64,000 nucleotides of DNA from Erysipelotrichaceae bacterium (lineage in GTDB: Bacteria; Bacillota_I; Bacilli_A; Erysipelotrichales; Erysipelotrichaceae), in the NCBI GenBank assembly GCA_017404785.1, contig JAFRBQ010000008.1, positions 168,212 to 232,211 of the forward strand, written 5' to 3'. This document shows, piece by piece, positions 34,651 through 43,384 of the stretch. The notes under the pieces were generated by a model. That model was not told the origin of the DNA. It worked only from the letters and a program-made list of their open reading frames with translations, and made no database searches. The translations under genes were made by a program, and so were the position numbers. Position 1 is the stretch's first letter. The number at the start of each line of letters is the position of its first letter.

Positions 34651-34791
34651 ATGGCAGCAAAAAGAACGTATCAACCAAGTAAAAGAAAACGCCAGAACGT
34701 TCACGGCTTCAGAGCTAGAATGAAGACTGTAGGTGGACGTAAAGTGTTAGCTAGACGCCGTGCCAAAGGCAGAAAGGTGTTATCAGATTAA
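34651..34791 (+). CDS. rpmH: Ribosomal protein bL34
   Basis: The product is 46 residues, very basic, with the L34 pattern [20 protein letters not shown] and ending [26 protein letters not shown] lies six bases before the ATG. It is followed by rnpA, yidC and jag, the usual order near the origin in Firmicutes. Confidence 0.97.
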   Translation: MAAKRTYQPSKRKRQNVHGFRARMKTVGGRKVLARRRAKGRKVLSD

Positions 34792-34815
34792 AGTCACGAA
34801 TGTGGCTTTTATTTT

Positions 34816-35175
34816 ATGAAGAAGGCATACCGCATCAGAAAAAATGAAGAGTTCTCTTCGATCATCTCTAAGAAGCATTCCAAAAGCAATGCCTGTTTTA
34901 TCGTGTACTACGAAATAAAGAAAGAAGAGAATGCCAGAGTCGGGATCTCCGTATCCAAGAAGCTGGGCAATGCGGTAGAAAGAAACAGAATAAAAAGACA
35001 GCTCAGGGAGATGATCAGGGCGATCGTTGATTTTAAGACCTGTCCTTTTGATCTGATCGTTATCGTTAGAAAACCGTATCTCGAAAAGGATTTTATGGCC
35101 AATAAAAATGATTTGGAAATACTAATCAAAAAGGCTATAATAGAAAAGTATGGCAAAGGAGAGTTCCATGAGTAA
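34816..35175 (+). CDS. rnpA: Ribonuclease P protein component
   Basis: The product has 119 residues. It helps RNase P RNA bind pre-tRNA 5' leaders. The family signature AVERNRIKRQLREMIR is present, with the N-terminal KKAYRIRKNEEFSSII and VGISVSKKLGNA. It overlaps yidC by eight bases. Length and start are normal. Confidence 0.97.
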   Translation: MKKAYRIRKNEEFSSIISKKHSKSNACFIVYYEIKKEENARVGISVSKKLGNAVERNRIKRQLREMIRAIVDFKTCPFDLIVIVRKPYLEKDFMANKNDLEILIKKAIIEKYGKGEFHE

Positions 35176-36007
35176 AAAACGCTTAACATTAATATTATCT
35201 GTTTTAGCATTAGCGTTAGTATTAACAGGATGTTCAAGTTCAACAGAACTTATTACTTTAGATACCACTTTCACAGATGCGATGAATGATGGCTTCCTGT
35301 CTGCCCTTATCACTTATCCGTTGGCACAGGCTATCAACTTCCTGACTCCGCGTACCGGTATCTTTCTGGCGATAGCGATCGTCACTATCGTCCTCAATGC
35401 GATCGTTCTGGCATTCACTTTCAAGTCAAATGTCGCAATGCAGAGAATGCAGGAGATCCAGCCGGAGATGCAGAAGATCCAGGCCAAGTATGAAGGCAGA
35501 ACCGATGACGCTTCACAGCAGCGCATGGCTATGGAAATGCAGCAGCTGTATGCGAAGTACAACATCAACCCGTTGGCTTCCATCGCTACGACCTTCATTC
35601 AGTTCCCATTACTGATCGGTATGTACAATGCGGTCAGAAGATCTGAAGCTGTTGCGAACGCGACCTTTATGGGTGTTTCATTATCACAGTCACCTCGTGA
35701 AGCGATCACCAATCAGGCATGGGTCTGTGTAGTGATATTCGTATTGATGGTCTGCAGCCAGTTTATTTCGATCAAGATCCCACAGTGGCTGGCAGAAAAA
35801 CACGGCAGAGAAGAAGCTGAAAAGCATCACAAGACATACAAGAAACCGGAACAGCCAAATCAGTCCATGACCTATGCCATGTTGGCAATGGTTGCATTTG
35901 CGATGTTCTCGATCCCGACTGCCTTATCGCTTTATTACTGCATTTCTTCACTAGTTAATATTGCCAAGACTTTGGTAATCGATCAGATGACTCATAAGGA
36001 GGCTTAA
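35168..36007 (+). CDS. yidC: Membrane protein insertase YidC/OxaA
   Basis: The product has 279 residues. It is a lipoprotein-type YidC with signal peptide ending LVLTGCSSS, so the N-terminal Cys would be lipidated. Membrane segments follow at IFLAIAIVTIVLNAIVLAF, IATTFIQFPLLIGMY, AWVCVVIFVLMVCSQF and MLAMVAFAMFSIPTALSLYY. A conserved Arg lies in the hydrophilic groove (MYNAVRR). It inserts small membrane proteins, with or without SecYEG. The start MSKKRLTL was chosen because AAAGGAGA lies upstream. Confidence 0.95.
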   Translation: MSKKRLTLILSVLALALVLTGCSSSTELITLDTTFTDAMNDGFLSALITYPLAQAINFLTPRTGIFLAIAIVTIVLNAIVLAFTFKSNVAMQRMQEIQPEMQKIQAKYEGRTDDASQQRMAMEMQQLYAKYNINPLASIATTFIQFPLLIGMYNAVRRSEAVANATFMGVSLSQSPREAITNQAWVCVVIFVLMVCSQFISIKIPQWLAEKHGREEAEKHHKTYKKPEQPNQSMTYAMLAMVAFAMFSIPTALSLYYCISSLVNIAKTLVIDQMTHKEA

Positions 36008-36012
36008 TAGAT

Positions 36013-36681
36013 ATGAAACAGTATACCGGAAGAACTTTAGACGAAGTATTGAACGCCATCTCAACTGAACAGGGATGCCGTGTCGAAGACATCACATATA
36101 ATGTGCTGGAAGAAGAAAAAGGCGGTATCTTCGGTCTTCACAAATCTGTAACGATCGAAGCCTTCACTTCCAAGGATGTCAAGGAATTCATCTTTGATTA
36201 TCTTGGAGCTTATTTCACTGAACTCAATCAGGGTGTAGCTATCGAGATCGTTGTTGAAAAGGACAAGGACAGAGAAGGCGAACTTCTTTACCGTGTCATC
36301 CTTGATGCCGAAAACAACGCCATTATAATAGGCAAGAACGGTCAGACCTTAAGAGCTATCTCTACAGTCTTAAAGGCCGCTGTCAATGCAACCTTCAAGA
36401 AGAGGATCGCGGTTATCGTAGATGTTAACCACTATAAGGAAGACAGATACAAGAAAGTAAAGGCTATCGCCAGAAGAGAAGCTATCAACGTCTCCAAGAC
36501 TCATGTTGACTGCGAACTCGACCCGATGCCAAATGATGAAAGAAAAGTCATTCACCAGTATCTGCAGGATTTCAGAAATGTCTCAACTGTTTCGATCGGT
36601 GAAGGCGCAAAAAGACATCTGGTGATCAAATATACACCGGAAGAAGAAAAAGAAAAGAAAGAAGAAACAGCAGAAGATTAA
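36013..36681 (+). CDS. jag: Jag/KhpB RNA-binding protein
   Basis: The product has 222 residues. It has a Jag-N domain (YTGRTLDEVLNAISTEQGC and GIFGLHKSVTIEAF), then a KH domain with NAIIIGKNGQTLRAI, then an R3H domain with PMPNDERKVIHQYLQ. It is a small RNA-binding protein linked to cell elongation and septation with KhpA. The acidic tail EEEKEKKEETAED overlaps the terminator. Confidence 0.95.
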   Translation: MKQYTGRTLDEVLNAISTEQGCRVEDITYNVLEEEKGGIFGLHKSVTIEAFTSKDVKEFIFDYLGAYFTELNQGVAIEIVVEKDKDREGELLYRVILDAENNAIIIGKNGQTLRAISTVLKAAVNATFKKRIAVIVDVNHYKEDRYKKVKAIARREAINVSKTHVDCELDPMPNDERKVIHQYLQDFRNVSTVSIGEGAKRHLVIKYTPEEEKEKKEETAED

Positions 36682-36691
36682 TTCTGCTTTT
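36669..36691 (+). terminator. Terminator of the rpmH operon
   Basis: AGCAGAA pairs with TTCTGCT around GATTAA, followed by TTTC. The jag stop codon is inside the loop. Confidence 0.7.
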
Positions 36692-37445
36692 CTAATACAT
36701 CAACAATATGGCTGCTTGCCCCAAGCAGTTCTTTTCTTTCGCAGGTCGCCTGATGGAATCTGAGATAGGCTTCAAAAGTTTCATCATCCATTTTATTAAT
36801 TACGGAACGCATATAATCGGTCGGTCCGTCTGAGGCAAACCTCTTCAAGAGCTTAAGACCAGCTTCTTTATTCAGCTCATCGATATCTTCAATCCTCACC
36901 TGAAAGAAAAGATTGTCCGGATCATCGATATGGAAATCGGCAGTGAGCTTGTCTTTTATCTGTCTGTAGTTATCATCCTTGAAAGCATATTCGATCACCG
37001 CGTATTCATTCATGATATAGGTCACAAACAGGTATTTCCGGCAGATGCGTTTAGCTTCATTTAACGCCTTCAGTCTGTCTTCCTTTTTATATAAGTGATA
37101 CATCGGGCCAAACATGATCCCGACATCAAACTCATCATCCTTAAACATCGATAGATCGACAGCATTGGCTTCCACGATCCGGATATACTTATCCTTTGCC
37201 CTGAGCATGCCGATATTGGGTCTTACATATTCAACAGCTGTCACATCATAGCCTTCGCTTTTTAGATATAGTGAGTATCTTCCCGGTCCTGCTCCAATAT
37301 CGACGATCTTATCGCCAGGTTCAAGGTATTCATGAATATATTTCAGCGAAGTTAAAAACTCGACCTGCCCGTGGCGAGTGTCAAGTCTTTTGTTTTCATT
37401 GAATTTGTTGTAGAAATTACTCAGCTTTTCCTTGAATTCATCCAT
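36678..37445 (-). CDS. Class I SAM-dependent methyltransferase
   Basis: The product has 255 residues. The SAM site is IVDIGAGPGRYSLYL near residue 44, followed by VTAVEYV (acidic loop end) and FDVGIMFGPMYHLYKKEDRLKALNEAKRI. This is a generic Methyltransf_11/25 type; the substrate is unknown. Its ATG overlaps the stop of the GH25 gene as TGATG, and it converges with jag by four bases. Confidence 0.9.
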   Translation of the reverse strand: MDEFKEKLSNFYNKFNENKRLDTRHGQVEFLTSLKYIHEYLEPGDKIVDIGAGPGRYSLYLKSEGYDVTAVEYVRPNIGMLRAKDKYIRIVEANAVDLSMFKDDEFDVGIMFGPMYHLYKKEDRLKALNEAKRICRKYLFVTYIMNEYAVIEYAFKDDNYRQIKDKLTADFHIDDPDNLFFQVRIEDIDELNKEAGLKLLKRFASDGPTDYMRSVINKMDDETFEAYLRFHQATCERKELLGASSHIVDVLEKQN

Positions 37446-38275
37446 CAGTCTGATTCTTTCCTGATAAACATGATATTGAGATCGGTCTCCTTATCGATAC
37501 CGTTGATCGTACCCTTGTTTGAGTATTGCCACATATACAATGGCAGATCGATCTCCGGCTTGCTGATATCGTATTGGGCATACCAGAGCGGAATGTCCTT
37601 TATCTCATCCAGAATATAAAAGTTAGTCAGCCAGTATGGATAGGTATAGATCACAGCCTCATGGCCAAACTTTTTTATTTCATTGACAAAGGCAATTGCG
37701 TTTTTGGTCAGCTGTTCCTTGTCCAGAAGGAAGATCCTTGAAACCAGGTCATCTTCCAGGAAGACTTCTTCTAGATCATACGCGATCGGCAGATCTATCG
37801 GTTTGTTTTCCAGAGCACTTAAGACAAAGTGAGCTTCTTCGATCGCTTCCTTTTCATCAAGAGCCTGGGAGAAGAAATAGACACCAACTTTGATATCATT
37901 TTCTCTGGCGCCTTTATAGTTTTCCTCAAAGCGTTCATCCATATAAAGATCACCCTGAGTAGCGCCTCTTCTACCTAAGCGGATATAGGCAAATTCAACG
38001 GAATCGTCTTTGACCTTTTTCCAGTCGATCGTCTTCTGGAACTCCGCCACATCAATACCGAAGCTGGAAGTGAAGTAATCATCTTCGTAGTAGTATTTAC
38101 CGGATATCGAACGGATGTTCTTGTAATCGACTTTCGGATCGGTCTCAGCAGTCGGTTCTTCCTTTGGGAAGGCTTCTTCAGGATCTTTTCTTATAAAATA
38201 GATGGTCGCAAAGATCAGGGCCAGTCCCAATACCGCCATCATTATTTCCAGTTTCAATGTGTTATTCTTTTTCAT
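37445..38275 (-). CDS. Membrane-anchored GH25 (lysozyme-like) protein
   Basis: The product has 276 residues. One N-terminal membrane helix (EIMMAVLGLALIFATIYF) leaves the rest outside the cell. The GH25 barrel has FGIDVAEFQKTIDWKKVK, YIRLGRRGATQGDLYMDERFEENY and LPIAYDLEEVF with the acidic active-site residues; WQYSNKGTINGI is the typical end. It probably cuts muramic acid-GlcNAc bonds in peptidoglycan. TATAAT lies six bases before the ATG (leaderless type). It is cotranscribed with the methyltransferase. Confidence 0.9.
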   Translation of the reverse strand: MKKNNTLKLEIMMAVLGLALIFATIYFIRKDPEEAFPKEEPTAETDPKVDYKNIRSISGKYYYEDDYFTSSFGIDVAEFQKTIDWKKVKDDSVEFAYIRLGRRGATQGDLYMDERFEENYKGARENDIKVGVYFFSQALDEKEAIEEAHFVLSALENKPIDLPIAYDLEEVFLEDDLVSRIFLLDKEQLTKNAIAFVNEIKKFGHEAVIYTYPYWLTNFYILDEIKDIPLWYAQYDISKPEIDLPLYMWQYSNKGTINGIDKETDLNIMFIRKESD

Positions 38276-38326
38276 AATAAAATTATAATATACCCGTCAT
38301 ATATCTTGCACAGCATAAATAATTAC

Positions 38327-38353
38327 AAAAAAAGATTGTCCGTTTGGACAATC
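38327..38353 (-). terminator. Terminator of the CPBP protease gene
   Basis: On the minus strand GATTGTCC / GGACAATC with a four-base loop is followed by T7. Confidence 0.85.
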
Positions 38354-38360
38354 GCTTTTC

Positions 38361-39062
38361 TTAATTGTTTTCCTTTGAAACCAGCCTTACAGCGTAGTAT
38401 GTCTCAAATATCAGAAGCAGTATGAATGGGGCAAACACATAATAAGGCGTTGTTGAACCGGTAGAAAAGATCCTGTTGCTAAGATCGATTGCTCCATGAA
38501 CGATCATCAAAGAGAACATATCGTCACTTCTGGTGTAGATCGCACCAAACACGAGTCCAACTACAAAGGAATAACCAACCTGGACTAAAGTCTGCAAAAG
38601 ATTAGCGCCAACGACATTGGTCAGATGAACGACAGCGAAAAAAGCTGCGGAGATAAGTGTAACCATCAGCGGTTTCTGACCGTTTTCTTTCAGATGATAA
38701 ATGAAGATCTCCCGAAACAGTACTTCTTCAAGTATTGCCGGAGCAGCTGCCTCAATAAATACGAATTCATCAATCGAATTAAGAGTGCCATTACTCATAA
38801 AATGATTGGCTATATTCCAAACTACAAAAAGTAGTGCAGGTAATATGATCGGGAAGCTTGAGAACTGTTTCTTCAGCTTGAAACAATATAAGAAAACAAT
38901 AAACAGCAGTATGCCTGTAGCGATCCTGGCAAGAGCTGTAGTTGTTTCTAACGAGAAGTATAAAGCCTGAAACAAAGCAATAAAGATGATGCTAAGTATA
39001 AAACTTACTACCAGAAGTATAGCTTCAAAAATAATCGGTTGTTTAACAGCAAAATTCTTCAT
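38361..39062 (-). CDS. CPBP-family intramembrane metalloprotease
   Basis: The product has 233 residues with about seven helices. The CAAX protease/bacteriocin-processing motifs are present: EEVLFREIF (EExxxR), FFAVVHLTNV (FxxxH) and MIVHGAIDLSN (HxxxN/D). Members cut prenylated-type peptides or protect against self-made bacteriocins. The start MKNFAVKQP follows GAGGAA by six bases. A TATAAT box lies on the minus strand at 39082-39087. Confidence 0.92.
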   Translation of the reverse strand: MKNFAVKQPIIFEAILLVVSFILSIIFIALFQALYFSLETTTALARIATGILLFIVFLYCFKLKKQFSSFPIILPALLFVVWNIANHFMSNGTLNSIDEFVFIEAAAPAILEEVLFREIFIYHLKENGQKPLMVTLISAAFFAVVHLTNVVGANLLQTLVQVGYSFVVGLVFGAIYTRSDDMFSLMIVHGAIDLSNRIFSTGSTTPYYVFAPFILLLIFETYYAVRLVSKENN

Positions 39063-39327
39063 ATACAATTCCTCTAAGCTAATTATACGATTCTAATAGT
39101 AGCATCCGTTTTTGTGTAGTTTGAAAGCGATCTTTAATTGCAAATAGGATTCAGATAATTATAACAATTGATTGTATTGCAATGTCTTTTAAATATTAAC
39201 AAATAAAAGTAAATGTTAGGAAACAATATAGAAGAAATAAATACAATAATCTTGCCAAACAGGAATAAGAGTCTGTTTTTGTTTATTATTGAGGACAAGA
39301 AGAAATAAATATCATATTATAGAAGTA

Positions 39328-40175
39328 ATGAAGACAGGACTAATACTGGAAGGCGGGGCAATGCGGGGTTTATTTACCTGCGGAGTCATGGATGTACTCA
39401 TGGAGAACGACATCACTTTTGATGGTGGTGCAGGGATCTCAGCAGGTGCTGTTTTTGGCTGCAACTATAAATCCAGGCAGCATGGTCGACCATTTCGCTA
39501 TAATGTGAATTACTGTCAGGATCCGCGTTATGGTTCTATTAAATCACTGATCAAAACAGGTGATATCTTTGATGCGGATTTCTGTTATCGGGAAATGCCT
39601 TTGGTTTTAGATCCGTTTGATGCGAAGACCTTCGCGGAAAACCCGATGGAATTCTATGTTGGTGCCATCAATATCGAAACCGGTGAATGTGAATATCATC
39701 TATGCAGCGATGGACTGGAAGAAGATACATTATGGATGAGGGCTTCAGCTTCCATTCCATTAGTATCCAGACCCGTACTCATCAATGGCAATTACTATCT
39801 TGATGGCGGTATTGTTGATTCAATTCCTTACCATTTTATGGAATCTATCGGTTATGACCGCAATCTAGTTATTCTTACTCAGGTTAGGGGTTATGTAAAG
39901 AAGAAAGGTAAGGAAGCTTATGCCACCAATATCCTAATGAAAAAATATCCGAAACTGCGCGAGGCTATGAATATCAGACATATCCGCTATAATGAACAGG
40001 TCAAGGAGATCGAAGAAAAGGAAAAAAAGGCACTGTACTTATCATCTGTCCGCCTGAGCCATTGGGATTCAGTCGTATCACAAAAGACAGAGATAAACTT
40101 ACCAAGGCATATGAGATCGGCAGAAAAGCAGCTGAAGAAAGAATTGAAGACATCAAAACATTCCTGAAGGGATGA
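39328..40175 (+). pseudogene. Patatin-like phospholipase with apparent -1 frameshift near its 3' end
   Basis: The zero frame runs from 39328 to 40167 (279 residues). The patatin domain is intact: LEGGAMRGLFTCGVMDVL (oxyanion glycines), GISAGAV (GxSxG Ser) and YYLDGGIVDS (DG-x Asp). After the A7 run at 40022-40028 the zero frame turns into non-family sequence. The -1 frame from there reads GTVLIICPPEPLGFSRITK and continues to AAEERIEDIKTFLKG with a stop at 40173-40175. This is the normal tail of these proteins. The shift site is A-AAA-AAG, a classic slippery heptamer. It could be programmed slippage, a real mutation or a base-count error. TATTAT lies seven bases before the ATG. Confidence 0.8.
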
Positions 40176-40233
40176 ATTGATGTCTTTTTTGGTATAAAAA
40201 AACAGTTCCGATGAACTGCGATGATCTTTATAC

Positions 40234-40307
40234 TGGAGCAGGTGATGGGAATCGAACCCACGTAGTCAGCTTGGAGGGCTGAAGTTCTACCATTGAACTA
40301 CACCTGC
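40234..40307 (-). tRNA. tRNA-Gly (TCC anticodon)
   Basis: On the minus strand it starts GCAGGTGTAG and ends with an encoded CCA. The acceptor stem pairs GCAGGTG with CACCTGC, the anticodon loop reads CCTCCAA, and the T-arm holds GGTTCGATTCC. Confidence 0.95.
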
Positions 40308-40314
40308 AAGTCAG

Positions 40315-40390
40315 TGGTGACTCGACCGGGAATCGAACCCGGGACCCTCTGATTAAAAGTCAGATGCTCTACCGCCTGAGCTACCGAGTC
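40315..40390 (-). tRNA. tRNA-Lys (TTT anticodon)
   Basis: On the minus strand it starts GACTCGGTAG, has the loop CTTTTAA and the T-arm GGTTCGATTCC, with an encoded CCA. It lies seven bases upstream of the Gly gene. Confidence 0.95.
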
Positions 40391-40400
40391 AATTTATATT

Positions 40401-40476
40401 TGGCTGGGATGGCTGGGATCGAACCAGCGAAATGACAGAGTCAAAGTCTGTTGCCTTACCACTTGGCTACATCCCA
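40401..40476 (-). tRNA. tRNA-Gln (TTG anticodon)
   Basis: On the minus strand it starts TGGGATGTAG with the U1-A72 pair usual for bacterial tRNA-Gln. The loop is CTTTGAC, and CCA is encoded. Confidence 0.95.
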
Positions 40477-40479
40477 AAG

Positions 40480-40564
40480 TGGTGGAGAGGGGCAGATTCG
40501 AACTGTCGAACTCGTTGAGAGCTGATTTACAGTCAGCCGCGTTTAGCCACTTCGCTACCTCTCC
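40480..40564 (-). tRNA. tRNA-Tyr (GTA anticodon)
   Basis: It is 85 bases with a long variable arm (class II). The loop is CTGTAAA, the T-arm AGTTCGAATCT, and CCA is encoded. It is first in the four-tRNA minus-strand run Tyr-Gln-Lys-Gly. Being a GUN tRNA, it is a substrate for the Tgt/QueA/QueH enzymes encoded in this window. Confidence 0.95.
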
Positions 40565-40674
40565 ACAGACTAGTTGTTGCGTCCATTTTCTAGTGAACGC
40601 TTAAAAATAATAACATAAAAACAAGGTTAATGCAATAGCGTTTGGTTTGACTTGGTAATTAATTATATTGAATA

Positions 40675-41400
40675 ATGATACATATGAATTCACTTGTTAA
40701 ACTAAGTGAGAGACTCTACTATCTGCCTTATGAAAAGCCTACTGACAGGCCCAACCTTTATTATATAAAGGGTGATGATTATTCAGTGGCTGTAGATGCC
40801 GGAAATTCTCAGAGACATGTCGAAAAATTCTATAATGCCTTGAAGGAAGAAGGTTTTGATTTACCGAAGTATACGATCATTTCTCATTGGCATTGGGATC
40901 ACACCTTCGGCCTGAAATACATATCAGGCAAGTCCATGTCTACAGCTCTTACCAAAGAAAAACTGAATGAAGTAAGCAAGTGGAAGTGGACAGATGAAGA
41001 GATGAAGAAAAGGGAACTGAGTGGCGAAGATATCGCATTCTGCAATGACTGTATCAGGATCGAATATCCCGATCTTGATGAGATCGAAGTCGTCAGTACG
41101 GATATCGTGATCGACCGCAATACCAGTATTGATCTGGGCGGTATCACGATCGAGCTCATGCCAAAGATCACTACACACTCAAAGGATTCACTACTTGTCT
41201 ATCTGCCAAGCGAGAAGGCCCTGATCGTACAGGATGGGGATTGTGAAGATTTCTATAATAATGATTATTATGATCAGGAGATCCTTAAGGATATGATCAG
41301 ATTCTTTGAATCAATGGATTATGAAAAACATCTTCTGGGCCATGCGGAGCCCGAAGATAAACATGCGGCAATTGAAAGACTGAAAGCGGAACTGAAATAA
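40675..41400 (+). CDS. Metallo-beta-lactamase-fold hydrolase
   Basis: The product has 241 residues. The metal motif is SHWHWDHTFG (HxHxDH) near residue 66, then VQDGDCEDFY supplies the bridging Asp, and LLGHAEP a late His. Residues ~90-125 are an extra helical insert. It is a generic cytoplasmic MBL enzyme; the substrate is unknown. A second ATG at 40684 is equally plausible, and no ribosome site is seen for either. Confidence 0.85.
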   Translation: MIHMNSLVKLSERLYYLPYEKPTDRPNLYYIKGDDYSVAVDAGNSQRHVEKFYNALKEEGFDLPKYTIISHWHWDHTFGLKYISGKSMSTALTKEKLNEVSKWKWTDEEMKKRELSGEDIAFCNDCIRIEYPDLDEIEVVSTDIVIDRNTSIDLGGITIELMPKITTHSKDSLLVYLPSEKALIVQDGDCEDFYNNDYYDQEILKDMIRFFESMDYEKHLLGHAEPEDKHAAIERLKAELK

Positions 41401-41424
41401 AAATGGGATCATCTGATCCCATTT
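41401..41424. terminator. Bidirectional terminator between the MBL gene and rpiB
   Basis: AAATGGGATC pairs with GATCCCATTT around ATCT. The stem starts one base after the MBL stop and meets the rpiB stop on the other strand. Confidence 0.8.
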
Positions 41425-41869
41425 ATTGATTTTCTTCGATCTCAACGATCTGTCTGATGCGCTTGTTGTGTCTTTCGCCATTGGAGAATGGCGTTTTGAG
41501 GAAGGCATCGACGATATCGTTGGCCAGCTCTGTAGAGACGATGCGGGCGCCAAAGCAGATGATGTTGGCGTTGTTGTGTTCTCTGGTGAGACGGGCTGAA
41601 GTTGCTTCAGAACAGCAACAGGCTCTGATGCCTTTGTGCTTGTTGCAGGCGATGGAGATGCCAACTCCTGTACCGCAGATCGCAATACCCAGATCAACTT
41701 CCTTGTTTAAAACGGCCTTGGCCAGGGTGGCTCCGGCGATCGGATAATCGTATGATTCGTGAGAATCTGTACCGTAATTTACTACTTCATAGCCTTCACT
41801 TTTAAGGTGTTCCATGACGGAATTCTTCAGTTCAACGGCTGCATGATCATTAGAAATACCAACTTTCAT
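41423..41869 (-). CDS. rpiB: Ribose-5-phosphate isomerase B
   Basis: The product has 148 residues. It interconverts ribose-5-phosphate and ribulose-5-phosphate. The pattern VGISNDHAAVELKNSV, the phosphate loop and catalytic Cys in AICGTGVGISIACNKHKGIRA, and HNNANIICFGARIV are diagnostic of RpiB. GAGGT precedes the ATG. It is divergent from scpA. Confidence 0.95.
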   Translation of the reverse strand: MKVGISNDHAAVELKNSVMEHLKSEGYEVVNYGTDSHESYDYPIAGATLAKAVLNKEVDLGIAICGTGVGISIACNKHKGIRACCCSEATSARLTREHNNANIICFGARIVSTELANDIVDAFLKTPFSNGERHNKRIRQIVEIEENQ

Positions 41870-41922
41870 ATTTTCATACCTCTACTCAATTCTAGCATAA
41901 TTTTAATGTTATAATTGGATGG

Positions 41923-42657
41923 ATGGGTTTTGAGGTAGAGACACTGAAATTCGAAGGTCCGCTGGACCTGATGCTTCACCTGATACACGAGCAGCAGCTC
42001 GATATTTTTGATCTGGACATGGAAATACTGACCGATCAGTATATCGCTTACCTGCATCAGATGGATGAACTGCATCTGGAAGTCGAGAGTGAATATCTTG
42101 TGGAACTGGCAACTCTGATCGAATACAAATCCAAGAAGCTTCTGCCGAAGAAACCTGATGAGATCGATGATGATTATGAAGATCCCAAGGATAAACTGGT
42201 CAGAAGACTGCTGGAATACCAGAAATACAAGGAAGTTTCCAAGAGTCTCTATGATTCCTTTGTCGAAAGACAGGACCAGCTGTCCAAACCGGGATCATAT
42301 GATGAGATACTGAAAAGCAGCCCTGATCCGGAAAGCCAGAAGTATGAGGGTGATCCGTATGATCTGCTCAAGGCCATGAACAAGGTCTTAAGAAGGCTTC
42401 AGCTTTCAAGACCATTGGATATAAAATTTACGCAAAAGGAGCTCTCTCCTGAAGACAGGATCCTGGAGATCAAAGCCAGACTCAAGGATCTGCCTGAGAC
42501 CTTCAGTTTTGATACGCTGATCGAAGACTGTGATGATATCCATGAATATGTAATAACTTTCATCGCGATCTTGGATATGGCCAAAGACCACTATCTGGCT
42601 TTCAGTGTCGACGAGGATGACAATATCTGGTTTACAAGAGGTAGCAATAATGAATGA
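41923..42657 (+). CDS. scpA: Segregation and condensation protein A
   Basis: The product has 244 residues and is the kleisin subunit of the SMC-ScpAB condensin. It starts ETLKFEGPLDLMLHLIHEQQLDIFDLDM, and the Arg/Leu-rich middle YLVELATLIEYKSKKLLPKK is typical. An extended -10 box (TGtTATAAT, 41907-41915) lies seven bases before the ATG with no ribosome site. It overlaps scpB by eight bases. Confidence 0.95.
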   Translation: MGFEVETLKFEGPLDLMLHLIHEQQLDIFDLDMEILTDQYIAYLHQMDELHLEVESEYLVELATLIEYKSKKLLPKKPDEIDDDYEDPKDKLVRRLLEYQKYKEVSKSLYDSFVERQDQLSKPGSYDEILKSSPDPESQKYEGDPYDLLKAMNKVLRRLQLSRPLDIKFTQKELSPEDRILEIKARLKDLPETFSFDTLIEDCDDIHEYVITFIAILDMAKDHYLAFSVDEDDNIWFTRGSNNE

Positions 42658-43384
42658 AGAGATTTTAATAGAAGAAAATAAAGAAGAAGAAAAGGTTGCG
42701 GAAGAATCGGTTGAAGAAACCGAAACTGAAGAAATAGCAGAATCTGAAGAAACAGAAAACGCTGCTGAAAGTGAAGAAACAGCACAAGAGAATAAAGAAG
42801 AAGTAAGTGAAGAAGAAGTCCACAGAGTCGAAGTAGCTCAGCCTTCAAATATTGAAGCGATCGTGGAAGGTCTCCTGTATGTCGTAGGTGAAGATGGTGT
42901 CAGAGTCGAACAGCTGGCCATGGTCATCGAGAAGTCTCTTGAAGATACCAGAACGATCCTGGAAAACATCCAGCGCAAGTATGCGGAAGAGATCTATGGC
43001 ATTGAACTGGTAGGTTATGGTTCAGTATACAAGTTCATCAGCAAGTCGGCCGTCTATCCGTATGCACAGACTCTTTTTGGTGCTGCCAAGCAGAACACAC
43101 TTTCCCAGGCTGCCCTTGAAACATTGGCGATCATTGCCTACAAACAGCCGATCACCAGAGTTGAGATCGAAGAGTTAAGAGGCGTCAGCGCCGAAGTAAT
43201 GCTCAGAAAACTGCAGGCCAGAAACCTCATCAGAGAAGCCGGACGTTCCGAAGCGGTCGGCAGACCGATCCTTTATGAAGTTACGGAAGAATTCATGGAT
43301 TCATTCAAGCTCTACACCCTCAATGAACTGCCTGATCTTCCTGAATACAATCAGAGCGAGGAAAATGACAACCTCTTTGAATGA
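42650..43384 (+). CDS. scpB: Segregation and condensation protein B
   Basis: The product has 244 residues. The first ~60 are an unusual Glu-rich low-complexity tail (KEEEKVAEESVEETETEE and on). The family part begins at NIEAIVEGLLYVVGEDGV, with two winged helices including LSQAALETLAIIAYKQPITRVEIEELRG and GRPILYEVTEEFMDSF. The start MNEEILIEE lies at the end of scpA. The acidic N terminus is longer than in most ScpB proteins. Confidence 0.95.
   Translation: MNEEILIEENKEEEKVAEESVEETETEEIAESEETENAAESEETAQENKEEVSEEEVHRVEVAQPSNIEAIVEGLLYVVGEDGVRVEQLAMVIEKSLEDTRTILENIQRKYAEEIYGIELVGYGSVYKFISKSAVYPYAQTLFGAAKQNTLSQAALETLAIIAYKQPITRVEIEELRGVSAEVMLRKLQARNLIREAGRSEAVGRPILYEVTEEFMDSFKLYTLNELPDLPEYNQSEENDNLFE

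Noticed and set aside
39063-39327. Small gene or RNA in the 265-base gap before the patatin gene
   Set aside because: AT-rich with only a weak 6-bp stem (AAACAG/CTGTTT) and no reading frame with a ribosome site.
43275-43364. N-terminal extension of the HAD phosphatase
   Set aside because: The extra 30 residues are the scpB sequence read in another frame and do not resemble the family.
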